A DNA stretch of 64,000 nt, taken from the NCBI GenBank assembly GCA_963978895.1, contig OZ022238.1:33781093-33845092 (forward strand), in the 5' to 3' direction. The translations under genes and the position numbers were made by a program. Under the pieces are notes generated by a model. The model did no database searches. It was given only the letters and a program-made list of their open reading frames with translations, and was not told the DNA's origin. Positions 34,359 to 47,339 of this stretch are shown piece by piece; positions within the stretch are counted from its first letter, which is position 1; every line of letters begins with the position of its first letter. Source of the stretch: Erpobdella octoculata (Eukaryota; Annelida; Clitellata; Hirudinida; Erpobdellidae).

Positions 34359-34854
34359 CTTGCTCAACGGATATAACAAATTGTTTTCCAGTTAATATTC
34401 AGTTAGTATTTTTTCAGTTAGAGTTTCGAGTTAAATTTAGGTTACAGTTCGAGTTAACTTAATCATATTTTTGAGTTCATCTGCAATTTCAGTTACAGTT
34501 AACTGGAACATCACTGCCTCCACAAGATTTTGCTAAAAATGCCCTTGATGTAGACTCGCCCGATTCTTCGCAATCTATTATTTTTTGTTTCTTAGCTCCA
34601 AAAATTGCATACATCTCCCATATTTCAGAAAGACACTGCGGGATATTAGGTTTAGTTTTCAACTAGCAATAACCACGCCTAGGATAAACCTCACTGGCTA
34701 TGGTACCGCCACTGCGCAAAGCTGATCTTCAGCTGCAATCAATATTTTGAGTGCTGCAGCCAGTTTACCTGAGAGAGGTGTTTAGAACAAGGCTATGTTA
34801 GTATTAGTTTTAATTATTACTGAAAACGTTTTTTTTGTTTATTTTATTTCAGTT
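34358..34854. other. No supported gene
   Basis: AT-rich with tandem near-repeats of GTTACAGTTCGAGTTAA type around 34385-34505. No coding signal was recognised. Confidence 0.5.
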
Positions 34855-35639
<785 letters not shown>

Positions 35640-35640
<1 letters not shown>

Positions 35641-38005
35641 TAATTGTTCCGCTACTAAAACCGAGAAAAAATTCTGCAGACACCAACTCATATCGACCCA
35701 TTTCCCTAATATCTTCATTGTGCAAGGTTACTGAAAGAATTATTGCAAATCGATTAAGGTTATTCCTGGAGCAAAATAATCTCTTAAACCGTGAACAATC
35801 AGGCTTTAGAAAAGGAAGAGGATGCACAGATCACATCCTTAGACTACAAAACGATATTAAACGCTCGATGCGGAATAAGGGTGGGACACTGGCGGTCTTT
35901 CTGGACTTAGAAAAGGCCTTCGATCTAATGTGGCGAGAGGGGCTTTTGTTAAAGTTTGAAAAGCTTGGTGTCAGAGGAAGGATTTTAAAATGGATCCATA
36001 GCTTCTTGAACAAGCGAGAGACCATGGTTCGTGTGGGATCCACGTTGTCAGATCCGGTATTATTGGAAAATGGTACCCCACAGGGTTCTGTCCTGAGCCC
36101 CCTTTTGTTCATTGTTATGATGAGCGACATCCCTTTTCAAGATATCCATGGAATTCAGACATCTATATTTACGGACGATTTAGCAATATGGATTTTAGGA
36201 AAAGACCCACAAACTATGCAAAACTGCTTACAGACTCGATTAAACGAAATCCAAACATTCTTTCTCAATTGGGGATTCAAACTGTCAACCGAGAAATCGG
36301 TAGCAGTCTGTTTTACAAAATACAATGAATTCCGAAAAAATTCCCTACCTATTTGTATGGATGACAAAAAAATCAGTTGGAAGAGCGAAGCTACATTTCT
36401 CGGTATAATATTTGACTCAAAATTAACCTGGAAAAAACACATTGATTAGATCGTTGATCGTTGCAAAAAAAGATTAAATATCATGCGATGCCTAACAGGA
36501 CAAAGCTGGGAATGCGGCAAAGAAACACTGATGCTTTTCTACCGATACGCCATACGGTCAGTGATGGAGTTTGGCTGCGAAGCATTTGACAGTGCATCAG
36601 AATCTCAAAAACAAAGACTCGAGAAAATCCAATATAGTGCCTTAAAAACAGCTGCCGGGCAATGGTTGGAACCAGTTTGGCTGCTCTACAAATTAAATGC
36701 GGAGATCCTCCACTCGATATACGACGAAAAATGTTAATTACAAACCTTGCCACTAAAACCAAGATCATTCCAAACCATCCAGCAAAAGACGTCTTTGTAC
36801 CTTCCAGAGGACAAGAAAGGGTTAAATGCGATGGTTCTTTCACAGAAAAGTGAAAGAAGCTGAACAACCAGCAGCCAAAAGAACAGCGGCATGGAACAAA
36901 ATAATTGACAAATTCAACCCAGTCCCCTTAATTCCTTCTTTAACTCCACCATGGAAACTTATTCCACCTCTTTTTAACGAAGGGCTGGTGGGGTTAAAGA
37001 AGGATGATCCGTCAATTCTCCAAAGAGCTAAAGAAATGATTGCTACATATACAGATTCGACACATATGTACACAGATGCATCTAAGATAGACAATGTAGC
37101 AGCTGTGGAAATTTATATCCCGGAAAAAGATATGAAAAAATGAAGAGAGTCACGAATGACGTTAGTATTTATACGGCTGAGTTAACGTCTATAAAATACG
37201 GCTTGGAGTGGATGGCACAACCAGACGGACACATAAAATAGCCCTATTTACGGATTCATACAGCTCTATGCTTTCATTGAAAAATTCCGCAAATGCTCAA
37301 AAATCTGCTCTTGTGGCATCAGTCCTAACACTAGCATCCAACCTCTCAAAAGAAGGGAAGACAATTACCCTGATTTGGGTACCTAGCCACGTGGGCAAAC
37401 GTGGAAATGAAATGGCAGATTGTCTTGCCAAAGAAGCTACCAAACATCCCGAAATAGAGATTGAGGTTATGCCAGAGATATTTGACATAAAAAGAACAAT
37501 ACGTAGAGAGCTTTTGAACAAATGGCAGACCAGATGGGACTCTGCTCAAGAAAGTCGACACTACTGGTCTCTCGAAAAAAGAGTCTCCAATAAAATTAAA
37601 TTCAAGACAACAAACAGAAAAAAGGAAGTCATCATTTCCCGACTCCGACTTGGAAAGTGTCGGCTGAAACAAAATTTGAAGAGATTGAATCTTCATGAGA
37701 CAGGTTTGTGCGAAACCTGCGGAACAGAGGAAACAATCGAGCACTGGTTGCTGCACTGCAAAGAAACGACACAACTATGAATGGAACTTGGGAACTTTTG
37801 TAAAAGGGTCCAAAAACCAACTACACTCCAAACCATACTGAACTCGGAAATATGCCACGACATCATCTATAAATGGATACAAAATAATCCTAAAGAACTG
37901 TAAATATAGAGAAAAATAGTTTAGTGTAAATAAGTATTTTTCATTTTGATTTTGTTTTTGCGTCTTAAAACACATGGTGTGAAAGACTATAAACTATAAT
38001 AAAGA
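35640..38005 (+). pseudogene. LINE with reverse transcriptase and RNase H (5'-truncated)
   Basis: Begins inside the RT at SYRPISLISSLCKVTERI, then [44 protein letters not shown], active site FTDDLAIW, and the thumb. A stop after KKHID and several frameshifts follow (36483, 36826). RNase H is split: MYTDASK at about 37065-37085, LFTDSYSSMLSL at 37240, and LIWVPSHVGKRGNEMADCLAKEA at about 37370-37435. A C-terminal zinc-knuckle-like CETCGTEETIEHWLLHC follows. RT plus downstream RNase H indicates the I-like group. The 3' UTR ends in the SINE-1 tail (37962-38003). The endonuclease is missing, so this copy is dead. Confidence 0.85.
37962..38003 (+). repeat. LINE 3' tail shared with SINE-1
   Basis: GTCTTAAAACACATGGTGTG followed by AAAGACTATAAACTATAATA matches the last 40 or so bases of every SINE-1 copy (GTCTTAAAACACCTGGTGTA, AAGGACTATAAACTATTATA). 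Confidence 0.8.
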
Positions 38006-38048
38006 AGTTAAAAAAATTCTTTGACCTTGATAAAATTCGTTTCAGATC

Positions 38049-41000
38049 TTATTTCCGGTGATAGAACATTCCAAATTTTCCTGTTTTTCTAAGATAACTC
38101 CCAGGGTCATCCGACACAGTGACATCATCTCTTGTCTTTGATCTGGTGCATCTGCTTTTAGGCTGTATATCTTCCCGGTACTGTTGATCTTTATGCGTTT
38201 TAAATGCTAAAATAGCATTGGCTATTATGCTGTTTTGCAGTATGGTTTTTAGATTACATTTTTTCATAAGATCCTGTACGGAGGTCTTATCTATTAAACG
38301 CAGACCAAGTGCAGCTCGAGCGGCTTTTTTCACCTTTTTTTGAAGAACATTAATGTTTTTACCAAAATATTTACCATCATTCCATCCTATTGTTGGATCA
38401 GTATATACGTCCAGGGCATATTGTATTTTTGAAAGAACCAGAGAAGTAATTAGTTGAACACACACTGACCTTGGCAAATTATATCGTAATCTTCTTATGG
38501 CTCCTGTTCTTTTATCCAGTTCTGAAAATAAGCATGAAATGTAGTCATTCTAGTTAGAGTTGCTGGAAACAGACAAACCTAACAAAGTTTCATTGTAGCT
38601 TTCTGTTATTATAGAACCCCGACAGTTTACAGCCAATTTATCAGACCTTGGTCTACCAGTTTTAAAAATGAGTAGTTTAGTTTTTTCAGGATTTGACACT
38701 AGCTTGTTTAAATCCATATAGTGTAAGACTTTTTCAGCTGTCTTGTCTAACTGTTCGTTCAATTGGCTCAGAGAGTCCGCAACCACTATTGCTGAAGTGT
38801 CATCAGCATACATCATTAGATGAGCTGGTACTGCTTCGGGCATATCACTGGTCAGAACAATAAAGAGTAACGGAGATAGTCCTGAACCCTGCGGACACCC
38901 TAGTTGTACTAATTCCTCTTCCAAATAGAAATCTCGACATTTACAGTTTGGGTTAGGTTAGACATGTAAAAGGCTATCCAGGAACATGCTAGTTCAGATA
39001 CACCATAAAGTTTCAACTTTCCAACTAGAATAGAAACTTCTACCATGTCAAACGCACTACTAAGGTCAAAAAATAAGGCTCCTGTAAACTTAAAATTGTG
39101 TAAAGAAGTTGTCCAAATATTAGATGCGCTCAATAGCGCTGATGAGGTAGATCTACCTTTTCTGAAACCATGTTGTTCGGTTGGCAGTATTTGTAAATGT
39201 TCCAGATATTCAGAAAGTTGTGATCTAGCTATTTCTTCAGCAATTTTTGATAATGCTTTGATAAGGCTAACTGGGCGATAATTTTCAATGCTATATTTAG
39301 ATTTTTTTATAAATAGGTACGACTCTGGAATGCTGCCAATCTTGTGGAAAAACACCGGATTCCAAAGTTTTATTTATAATTTGTGTGAGAGGTATAACTA
39401 TTGATTCCTCGCATAACTTCAACATTTCTGTAGATATGCCGTCGAGGTCCAGAGAGGATGATTTTTTTCATTTTTAAAAGGATTCTTCGAACTGCATGAT
39501 AGGAGACTTCTTTAAAAGAAAAATTATTTTGACCAAACTTGAGTCGATTCGCTTTAGTGGCTGCAAATTGAAAAGGGTCCCCATTTGTTGTGGGAATCTG
39601 ACTTGAGAGTTTAAGTACTTTGTTGATAAAGAATTTGTTAAACTCATTAGGAATTTTTTTTTTGATTGATATGACCATTTTGTAACATTTTTAATTCATT
39701 TTTTTCCAAACATTTCATCCATAATTCTCCATACTTCATTTGGATTGGCAAGTATTTTTTTGCATTATTTTGAATTGTTTCTCTTCTTACTATATTTGTG
39801 CACTTGTTCCTCAGCTTCTTTAATTGTTCGTGATTGCCTCATTTTCTAGCTTTATCTCTTTCATTTCTCAAATGGATAAGCTCTAGTGATGGCTTTGGTT
39901 TTGATAACGATTTGCACAGCACACTTTTGATTGGAGCAAACAAGTCCAAAACTTCTAGAATATTTTTTTTCAAAACTATTGCCATCTCATGAGGATCAAG
40001 ATCCGAAAAATGTAGCCACCGCTGTCTACTAATTAGCTCATTTTGAAATTCTGAGGTTTTAAACTTGTTGAAGTTTCTCTTTTGAATGTCTTTTTTATCT
40101 TTAGTTTTATATTCGTAAGCGGATACTCCAATATCAACAATAATGGCCCAGTGGTCGCTGCAGCCAACTTCAAGTTTACTGATATTTACATTGCTATTTT
40201 TTTTATTTGTTGGTAACCAATCAAGAGAAGATGTCATTCTTTTCCCTTCTTTGATTCTTTGCCATGTTGTACCAGGAGACCATATTTCGTAACCTAAACA
40301 TAGGATACCAGAATTAAGTGTGGCTGCTCTTTTAATTTCTCCATAATTTATTTTTTTCCATATGTCAAGATTCCAATCATCTATGGAAAATGTTCTAAAC
40401 TTGTATGTCATAGCTAGTCCTTTTAGAATGACTTCAAGGTCGCTATTTTGATTTATACCACTCCATTCTCTGTACATGTTTCCAAATGTTTAACGCGTGC
40501 CACCTTAAGTTTCCATAGACATCCAAAGTTGCTGGCCTGATGTGTTTATTTTTTCATCAACCTCTTAGCTTTTGAAACAAACCAACTTCACAAACGTCAT
40601 TATTCTTTTCTTATCACCAGGGCCCACAAAAGTCTCATAACCAGGAATATGAAAAGGTTTTTTATGTCATAATTTAAAATGTCTGTCTTTTGTAAGCAGA
40701 TTATATCAGCATTAACACAATTAAAAATGTCTACAAATTCATTTTCTTTCTGGTATAATCCTCTTCCATTGTTTAAACTCAATAGTTTTATAATTTTTTA
40801 GGAATCTGTTAATTGATTTGAGAAGTTATAGTTTCTACTTCTTTCCATTTTTTTAGATGTGGGTTGTCCATGGGGCCATAGACAATCCATTTCCCGTTTC
40901 CATGAGATGTTTTTAAACTGGCCTCAACCCACATTTGTTTGTAAAATTGTCTCTGCTCACTCGTTAAGTCTGGTTCTACCCTATACTTTGTTCCGTTCAT

Positions 41001-41310
41001 AATATTAAACTCTCTTTGCTTGGTGTTACCTTTTGCTTCCAGCAGTTTTTCCTTTAGTGATTTGTCTTTGAGTTTGACCAGAATTGGTCTGTGATCAAAT
41101 TCGGGATTACTTTTCCCAAGTCTTGTAGAGTATTCAATCATTGGTTTGATTTCGTCAATATTTATTACGGTGTCCCTAATTTCTAAGATTTTTAAAATGG
41201 CAGCCATATCTTCTTCTTTTCTTTCTTTTTGGTCACGTTTTTTGGATTCCTTTACACCTACACCTCTGATAATTATGTTGTTCTTTTATTCTCTAACTTT
41301 GACATTTCGA
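38049..41310 (-). pseudogene. Degenerate LINE (ORF1, endonuclease, RT)
   Basis: Minus strand, in order from 41310. ORF1 C-terminus with an RRM-like part (IIIRGVGV, RPILVKLKDKSLKEKLL, EPDLTSEQRQFYKQMW). Endonuclease pieces (SLNNGRGLYQKENEFVD, ADIICLQKTD, GCSDHWAIIVDIG). RT (ENYRPVSLIKALSKIAEEIA, FRKGRSTSSALL, FDLSSAFDMVE, QLGCPQGSGLSPLLFIV, catalytic MMYADDTSAI). Thumb (LITSLVLSKIQYALDVYTD). Frames 40600-40782, 39839-40477, 39370-39678, 38909-39355, 38550-38924 and 38049-38477 are separated by frameshifts. The CR1/Jockey-type RT pattern is clear but the clade is not. It abuts the other LINE tail to tail. Confidence 0.8.
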
Positions 41311-41319
41311 GCACGTATA

Positions 41320-41490
41320 CGATGCAAAGACGGCATTATGCCAGCATCGGCCCGATTAAATAAAATAATCGTTTTGTAATTGGCATTTTATCGGCATTTC
41401 ATCGCTTTACGGTGAAAAAACGACATTGTGCCAGCATCGGCCTGATGAAATGAAGCTGTTTAATAATCGGCATTTCATCGCTTTTGTGTT
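41320..41490. repeat. Two-copy direct repeat, possible transposon subterminal region
   Basis: GCCAGCATCGGCCCGAT and GCCAGCATCGGCCTGATGA, each followed after a gap by ATCGGCATTTCATCGCTTT, give two units about 95 bases apart. It lies between the LINE ORF1 and the EnSpm-like transposase and may be the subterminal repeat region of the latter. Confidence 0.5.
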
Positions 41491-41756
41491 CATTATAAAA
41501 AAAATTAAATAAAAAGAAAATTTTTGAATCATTTTTTAACGCACTTGAAATTATATTAAAATAAAAAAAAGTGTATTTGTCAAAGAATTATAAAAACTTT
41601 GTACACATATTAATTATTTATTTGGTAATCTTTCACGTAAACGACTTGCTGTGGGAAAGATTAATACATTCTTGGCTATAATTAGCTATAAACACGATGA
41701 AAAGTGATAATTATGGTTAGGGTTAGGATTAGGCAATGTAGATCTTCAAAGGTACT

Positions 41757-43145
41757 TTGAGTGACAGCGTTAATAAAACTGGAAATTATGTAAATCTAAT
41801 TGGGTATAGTAGATCTTTAATGGCTACTTGGGATGATAGCGTTGGTATTGATATTGAAACATATTCTGATAAAAATACGGCAAATCACAACGTTAATGTT
41901 AACGCCAACGCAGACAGTAATAATAGTAGTGACAGTGATGATGACAATAAATATGAAAATTTTTGCCAACCTTCGGATTTGGAAGAAAATATTAAAAACT
42001 GGGCTTTGAAATACAAAATTTCGTTATCGACGCTATCATCATTACTATGTGTTTTGTCTCCATTTCGTAGTTTTTTACCTAAAGATGGTCGAACTCTTTT
42101 GAAAACCACAAGAAATGTTGATTTGCAAGAAATTGCTGGAGGGCAGTTTTATCATTTTGGGCTGATGAAAAATATTAAGCAAATTTTGCAGCGAAACTGT
42201 ATATGCTTAGAAAATAAATAGGTTTTTAATCTTCAATTGAATATTGATGGGCTGCAGTTATTCAAAAGTTCGAACACTCAATTTTAGCCGATATTAGGCT
42301 TTGTAAAAGAAATATGTCCTAAACCATTTGTAATTAGTTTATTTTGTGGCAAAAGCAAGCCTAAATCTTTGAAAGAGTTTTTAATTCTCTTGCTTGACGA
42401 TGACTTAAAAAATGGATTTGACTACTCAGGAAAACATATTGTATTGTTGTTAATGTATCTGCTATTATATGTGATGCTCCAGCTCGAGCTTTTGTTAAGA
42501 TGATAAAAATCATAATGGGTATAATGGCTGTGACAAATGTGTGCAAAGTGGAAGTTATATTCATAACAGGATGACATTCCCAGAAACATCGGCAGCTTGG
42601 CGGACTGATGAATCTTTTAAGTTGATGTCTGATGAAGACCACCACACTGGCAAATCCCCATTTTCAGATACGTATATTAATATGGTAGGTATCACAGTTT
42701 CCGCATGATTACAGGCATTTAGTTTGTTTGGGTGTGATGAGGAAATTACTTTATTTATGGATGTCTGGACCATTTCAATGCCGATTGCTTTCTAAATTAA
42801 TTGCCAAAGTTTCAGAAACACTGATACAAATGAAAAAAATTCATACCTGTAGAGTTTGCTCGTAAACCTAGAAGCTTGAATGAATTAGACAGGTGGAAAG
42901 CCACTGAACTCCGTTCATTTTTGCTATATTTTGGTCCAGTTGTACTTTGTGGGGTGTTAAATTGTGATGTTTATAGAAATTTGTTACTCTTATTTGTATC
43001 AATTTTTATCTTGTGCAATAAGCGTTTAGTTCAATCTCAATGCGATTATGTGAATCAACTTCTTGTTTTATTTGTTCAACATTTCGGAGAACTATGTGGT
43101 TCAGAAAATTTAGTTTATAACATACATTGTTTAACACGGGTGCAG
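41757..43145 (+). pseudogene. EnSpm-like transposase, 5' part
   Basis: Reads as the N-terminal two thirds of a metazoan transposase-domain protein. In order: an acidic region; NWALKYKISLSTLSSLL; FLPKDGRTLLKT; IAGGQFYHFGL; then after a stop LQLNIDGLQLFKSSN, FVISLFCGKSKPKSL, AIICDAPARAFVKM, CDKCVQSGSY, RMTFPET and RTDESFKLM; and finally LVYNIHCLT before the MULE border. The CDAPARAF and CxxC motifs and the NIHCLT end are what I associate with animal EnSpm/CACTA-like transposases. Several stops and frameshifts (for example after CLENK) are present. Confidence 0.7.
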
Positions 43146-43510
43146 GCCAATTCGTCGCAAAGCCGTTTCGTCGCAGGGTACATTTTCGTCGCGACATTGC
43201 GACGAAAATTCCCAGTTTGCGATGAAACGGCCCAGAACCAGTGATATTTTAGTAACGAAAACTAAAACTAATACGAAAAAGATCGACCATAGTTAACTAA
43301 AACTATAAAGAAACGAAAATTGAATTTCACAACTAAAACTAAACTAAAACTAGAATGGTTTGTCCTAGAACTAACTAAAACTAAAATAAATTTACTCAAA
43401 TATTTAGTTACTTTTTCGTTATTTGACAAAAGTTTGTAATTAAAATTTTATAAATCATAGACATCGATGTATTAAGAAACATAAACAAAATTAATTTCAT
43501 TTCTCTGGTT

Positions 43511-43680
43511 TTTTTTTTATAATAGTTTATAGTCCTTTACACCAGGTGTTTTAAAACTCTAATGGCTATATGTAGGAAACACTTAAGTACTTCCTGTCGT
43601 GGATCAGAATTTGATCCTTTCTACTTTTCCCTCCTCCTTTCTCCAGGCTTGGGACTGGTTCGCAATTAGCGAAGCGGAGT
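43511..43680 (-). mobile_element. SINE-1 copy in hAT-3
   Basis: Full-length reverse copy from poly-T to GCGAAGCGGAGT. The 12-base flanks ATTTCTCTGGTT (43499-43510) and ATTTCTTTGGTT (43682-43693) are a target duplication with one later change. Confidence 0.85.
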
Positions 43681-43924
43681 TATTTCTTTGGTTTCTCAAT
43701 ATTGGCCTGAAATAATTCTCTGTATTTGACAGAAGTTGGTGTGTTGTTTTTGCAACAATAATTCATATTATGTGATTTCCCGTTGTTCCAATCCAGCTTT
43801 TTAGCTGCAATACAAATAAAAAGTTAAATATCAACCGATACTAATTTGGCAAGTTTAGTTAAACAGTTTTCTCGTCGCAAGCGGGCAGCAGTGTGTGTAC
43901 TTATTTTAAATTTTTGAAGAAACA

Positions 43925-44116
43925 GAGAACAAAAGTCGATGTCTCGTGGCTTTAGCGAATGGTTCAAAATGCGACGCACTTGTTGCAACTAAGAATCCGA
44001 CTAATCTTAAAAACCATCTTCAACATCACCCCAAAACAATTTTTAATGAAATGATTGAGTTGGAACAAAATCAATTGAGTGTCAATGCAAGCAAGAATAT
44101 TCGAATTGATGGTTAG
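43925..44116 (+). pseudogene. hAT-3 BED zinc finger exon
   Basis: In a frame with shifts: CLVALANGSKCDALV, then TKNPTNLKNHLQHHPKTIF and NQLSVNASKNIRIDG. C...C followed by NLKNHLQHHP is the BED finger of hAT transposases. A GT-like donor follows near 44115. Confidence 0.6.
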
Positions 44117-44169
44117 TTTTAATTTGCTACTATAGTATACTTAACTAAAAGGTTATCTATATATATATA

Positions 44170-44552
44170 CTAGCGAAGATACCCGGCGTTGCCCGGGTTT
44201 TTTAGAGGTTTTTCTAATGTTTGTCTCTTTCTCTCCCGTTTCCTTTCCCACCTGCTTTCCCACTCCTGTTCGCTTTCCCGTTTTCGGTCATTTTCCCGCT
44301 GCCGGTCGCTTTCCCGCTGCCGGTCGCTTTCCCGCTCCCGGTCGCTTTCCCGCTCCCGGTCACTTTCCCGCTCCCGGTCACTTTCCCGCTCTCGGTCGCT
44401 TTCCCGCTCCCGGTCGTTTTCCCGTTCCCGGTCGCTGTCCCGCCCCCGCTCACGTTTGCTCTCCCATTCCCGCTCACGCTTGCTTTTCCGTTCCCGCTCG
44501 CTGACCGTTCCGGGTCGCTTTCCCGTTTCTATAATAGACAAACTAACCCACA

Positions 44553-44557
<5 letters not shown>
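44170..44557 (-). mobile_element. Helitron 3' end with GC-rich 18-bp minisatellite
   Basis: On the minus strand the end reads AAAAACCCGGGCAACGCCGG, GTATCTTCGCTAG then T and TA repeats: hairpin plus CTAG, as at 7482. Behind it lie about a dozen tandem copies of CCCGCTCCCGGTCGCTTT (18 bases) with small variations from 44265 to 44470. The long Arg/Glu/Ser/Asp-repeat frames on both strands are by-products of this minisatellite. Confidence 0.7.

Positions 44558-44636
<79 letters not shown>
44558..44636. repeat. (TA)n microsatellite
   Basis: Pure TA tract. Confidence 0.95.
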
Positions 44637-44639
<3 letters not shown>

Positions 44640-44771
44640 CGAATAAACTGTGGAATCAATAGCTTTTCGTTTAGGTGGCATAATTAATTCGATAGAAAGA
44701 TTTGAAATTTGAAATTGTATTTTTTCAGCCAATTTCAATATATGACGATGTTTTAAAGGAAATAGTTTTGT

Positions 44772-44888
<117 letters not shown>

Positions 44889-45330
44889 TTCCCGCTCGCT
44901 CACCCGCTCCGCTCCGCTCATTTTGTGACGGATTTCAATTTTTTTTTTTTATTTGATTCCCCTTGACTCTCAAGGTTGTGTGAAAATTTCATTACGATCG
45001 GATGAATGGTGTAGCAATGCATAAAGGCCATTAACATACAAACATTCATTTTTATATATATAGATAAGAACATGTCCTGACTGACTGACTGACTGACTGA
45101 CTGACTGACTGATAATCAACGCCGAGCTCAAACGCTTCATCCTAGGAACGTGAAATTTGGAACTTATATTACTTTTATTGCGTAAGGATTTTTGAAAATT
45201 TTGCTCCCGAGGGGGAAAAACTGGAAAACAAACTTTTTTCTAAAACAATGTATATCTCAAAAACAAAAAATGAGGAGATTTTGAAATTTGGTGTATGGAT
45301 TCTTCTTGAAAAATAAAAAAATACGTGTTT
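44889..45330. repeat. Helitron/Helentron-type terminal pieces
   Basis: CAAGGTTGTGTGAAAATTTC, ATTACGATCGGATGAATGG and a TTTTATATATATAGAT end, followed by eight GACT repeats and AATCAACGCCGAGCTCAAAC. These are the kind of sequences I associate with the ends of non-autonomous rolling-circle elements in invertebrates. No coding sequence. Confidence 0.4.
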
Positions 45331-45955
45331 CACAATTTTTTGAAAATTCGGTTTCCCGGACCTCAAATGTGGGTTGGAAAATTGGGTTATTTGGTTTTTA
45401 AAGTAGTTGCTACTCAAAAACTGTGAATGCTACAAGAGTAAAAATTAGTATTTAGTTTCTACTCCAAAAATAATGAAATACGTGTTTGAACATTTTTTAA
45501 AAATTTGGTTTCCAGGACTTCATATGTGTGGTGGAAATAGGGTTAGTTGTTTTTTAATGTAACTGCTACTCAAAAACTGTAAATACCACAATAGGATTAC
45601 TCAAAAACTGTGAATGCTACAAAAGTAAAAATTAGTGTTTAGTTTCTACTCTAAAAATAATGATATACGTGTTTCACCATTTTTGAAAATTTGATTTCCA
45701 GGACTTCAAATGTGGGGTGGAAAATAGGGTTATTTGGTTTTTAAAGTAACTGCTACTCAACAACTGTAATTGCTACAGATGTAAAAATTAATACTTAGTA
45801 TCTACTCAAAAAAAAGATATACGTGTTTCACCATTTTTTAAAACTTTGGTTTCCATGACTTCAAATGTGGGGTCAAAATAAGGGTTATTTGATTTTAAAA
45901 TAACTGCTACTCAACAACTGCAAGCATCACAGATGTAAAACTTAGTATTTTGAGG
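45325..45955. repeat. Degenerate tandem repeat, four units of about 150-185 bases
   Basis: ATACGTGTTTCACCATTTTT or a variant occurs near 45332, 45480, 45665 and 45818, each followed by GACTTCAAATGTGGGGTGG, GGGTTATTTGGTTTTTAAAG and TGCTACTCAACAACTG-type segments. The second unit has an extra duplication of about 35 bases. Confidence 0.8.
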
Positions 45956-45959
45956 TTTT

Positions 45960-46285
45960 GTGCCGGTTAAAAGTAGCTGAGTCCAGTTTATCACCGGTCG
46001 GGCCAAGCCGTTATTTTAGGGTCTTTTTATGGGCCAGGCTAAACCTTAAATCAAAGTGGTACGGGTCGAGGTTTTTCACTAAGCATATAGACATTTTAGT
46101 GATTTTAGGGTCTTCAGACGGGCCGGGCCAAATCTGAAATCAAGGTGGGACGGGCCGAGGTTTTTCATCAAGTATATAGAATTTCTAGGCCTGTAAAAAC
46201 GGGCCGGGCCGTGCCGGGTCAGGAATTTTGGTTTTGAAACGGGCTGGGCAAAATTGTCGACGGGCCGAGCTGACACCTATGGATG
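45960..46285. mobile_element. GC-rich repeat with GGGCCGGGCC motifs (probable hAT MITE)
   Basis: Two to three related units contain ACGGGCCGGGCCAAA, then ATCAAGGTGGGACGGGCC and GAGGTTTTTCATCAAG. The right end AGCTGACACCTA read in reverse gives TAGGTGTCAGCTCGG, a MITE-like terminus. No coding content. Confidence 0.45.
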
Positions 46286-46579
46286 CACGGTTCAAATTCT
46301 CTAATTTCATGCGAGCGAAGCTTATTTATGTAATTTGTTTTCAGTTGAAATATATTTTATGTGTATAGGTTAAATTCCAACCCTATTCACATAAGCAGCC
46401 ATCAAGTCAACCACAATTGTCGACAGTCCACTCAACGATGAAAGATTTTCCCCTGCTTTCAGCAAAATTGGTTGGACAGTCAACAAAGCAATTGGTTCTT
46501 GATGTGGATGCTGTACTGCTAAAAAAACCATCTCACTCAATATATTAAAGAAGTCAACTCATCTCCATATAATTACAGC

Positions 46580-46803
46580 CTCTCCTCAATTGAGTTCTGG
46601 TACCAGAATCAACAGTTGAATACTTCAGTCCTCTGATTGCGCTGGATCTGATATCGGCACCAGCTTCGCAAGCCTTTGTGGAGCGACTTTTCTCAGTATG
46701 TAGGATTTTGACAGCTGGCAGATGCAACAGGATAAAAAAATCATTGAATATGCGTGATTGGTTTAAAGTAAACCAAGATATACTTGTCGAAATGAACAGT
46801 TAA
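46580..46803 (+). pseudogene. hAT-3 transposase C-terminal dimerisation region
   Basis: Reads VEYFSPLIALDLISAPASQ, AFVERLFSVCRILTAGRCN, RIKKSLNMRDWFKVNQD and EMNS before a TAA at 46801-46803. The SAPASQAFVERLFS core is diagnostic for hAT transposases. The catalytic middle of the protein is not recognisable between the BED finger and this segment. Confidence 0.8.
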
Positions 46804-47339
46804 TATTTATTATATTGAAATAAAAATATATGAGCAAAAATTTCAATCGTGTCGGAATAAACTAATAATAACTAAACTAAACTAGAATGATAGCACCAAA
46901 ACTATATAGAAACTAAAATAATTGCATTTAGGAAAACTAAAACTAAATTAAATTAAAATGACTTTAGTCAAAACTAATTAAAATTATTTTCATAACTAAA
47001 ATATCACTGCCCAGAACACCACGAGACGGCCGACCTTTGCCACCCTATTGACAAAGACCACTAGACCGCCGAATGCAATGGGAATTCAGCAATCTGCACA
47101 AACCATGTCACCACAACAGGTTGCTGCACGCTTCCAACCGTTTTTTTTATGCCATGTTGCAATACCAGACAAAGGTGTCGGATTGAATGGAAGTCGTTTT
47201 GTTATATTCAACAAGGGAATTTGATTTTTATCACTACGCCGCCCTATAATTCTAAACTATATAAGTTGCTAATTAGCCTTAAATTTCTAGAGTACAGTCA
47301 TAATTTAAATTGTTGTATGACTCATGTGGATTTGCGCTG

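Noticed and set aside
41712..41740. Telomere-like GGTTAGGGTTAGGATTAGG (also TTAACCCTAACCCTC near 9010)
   Set aside because: Only two to three units and embedded in transposon DNA; no support for an interstitial telomere.
44170..44553. Arg/Glu/Ser/Asp-repeat frame on the minus strand and Pro/Phe or Ser/Arg frames on the plus strand
   Set aside because: All are readings of the same 18-bp minisatellite; open in several frames at once, so no evidence for a protein such as an SR factor.
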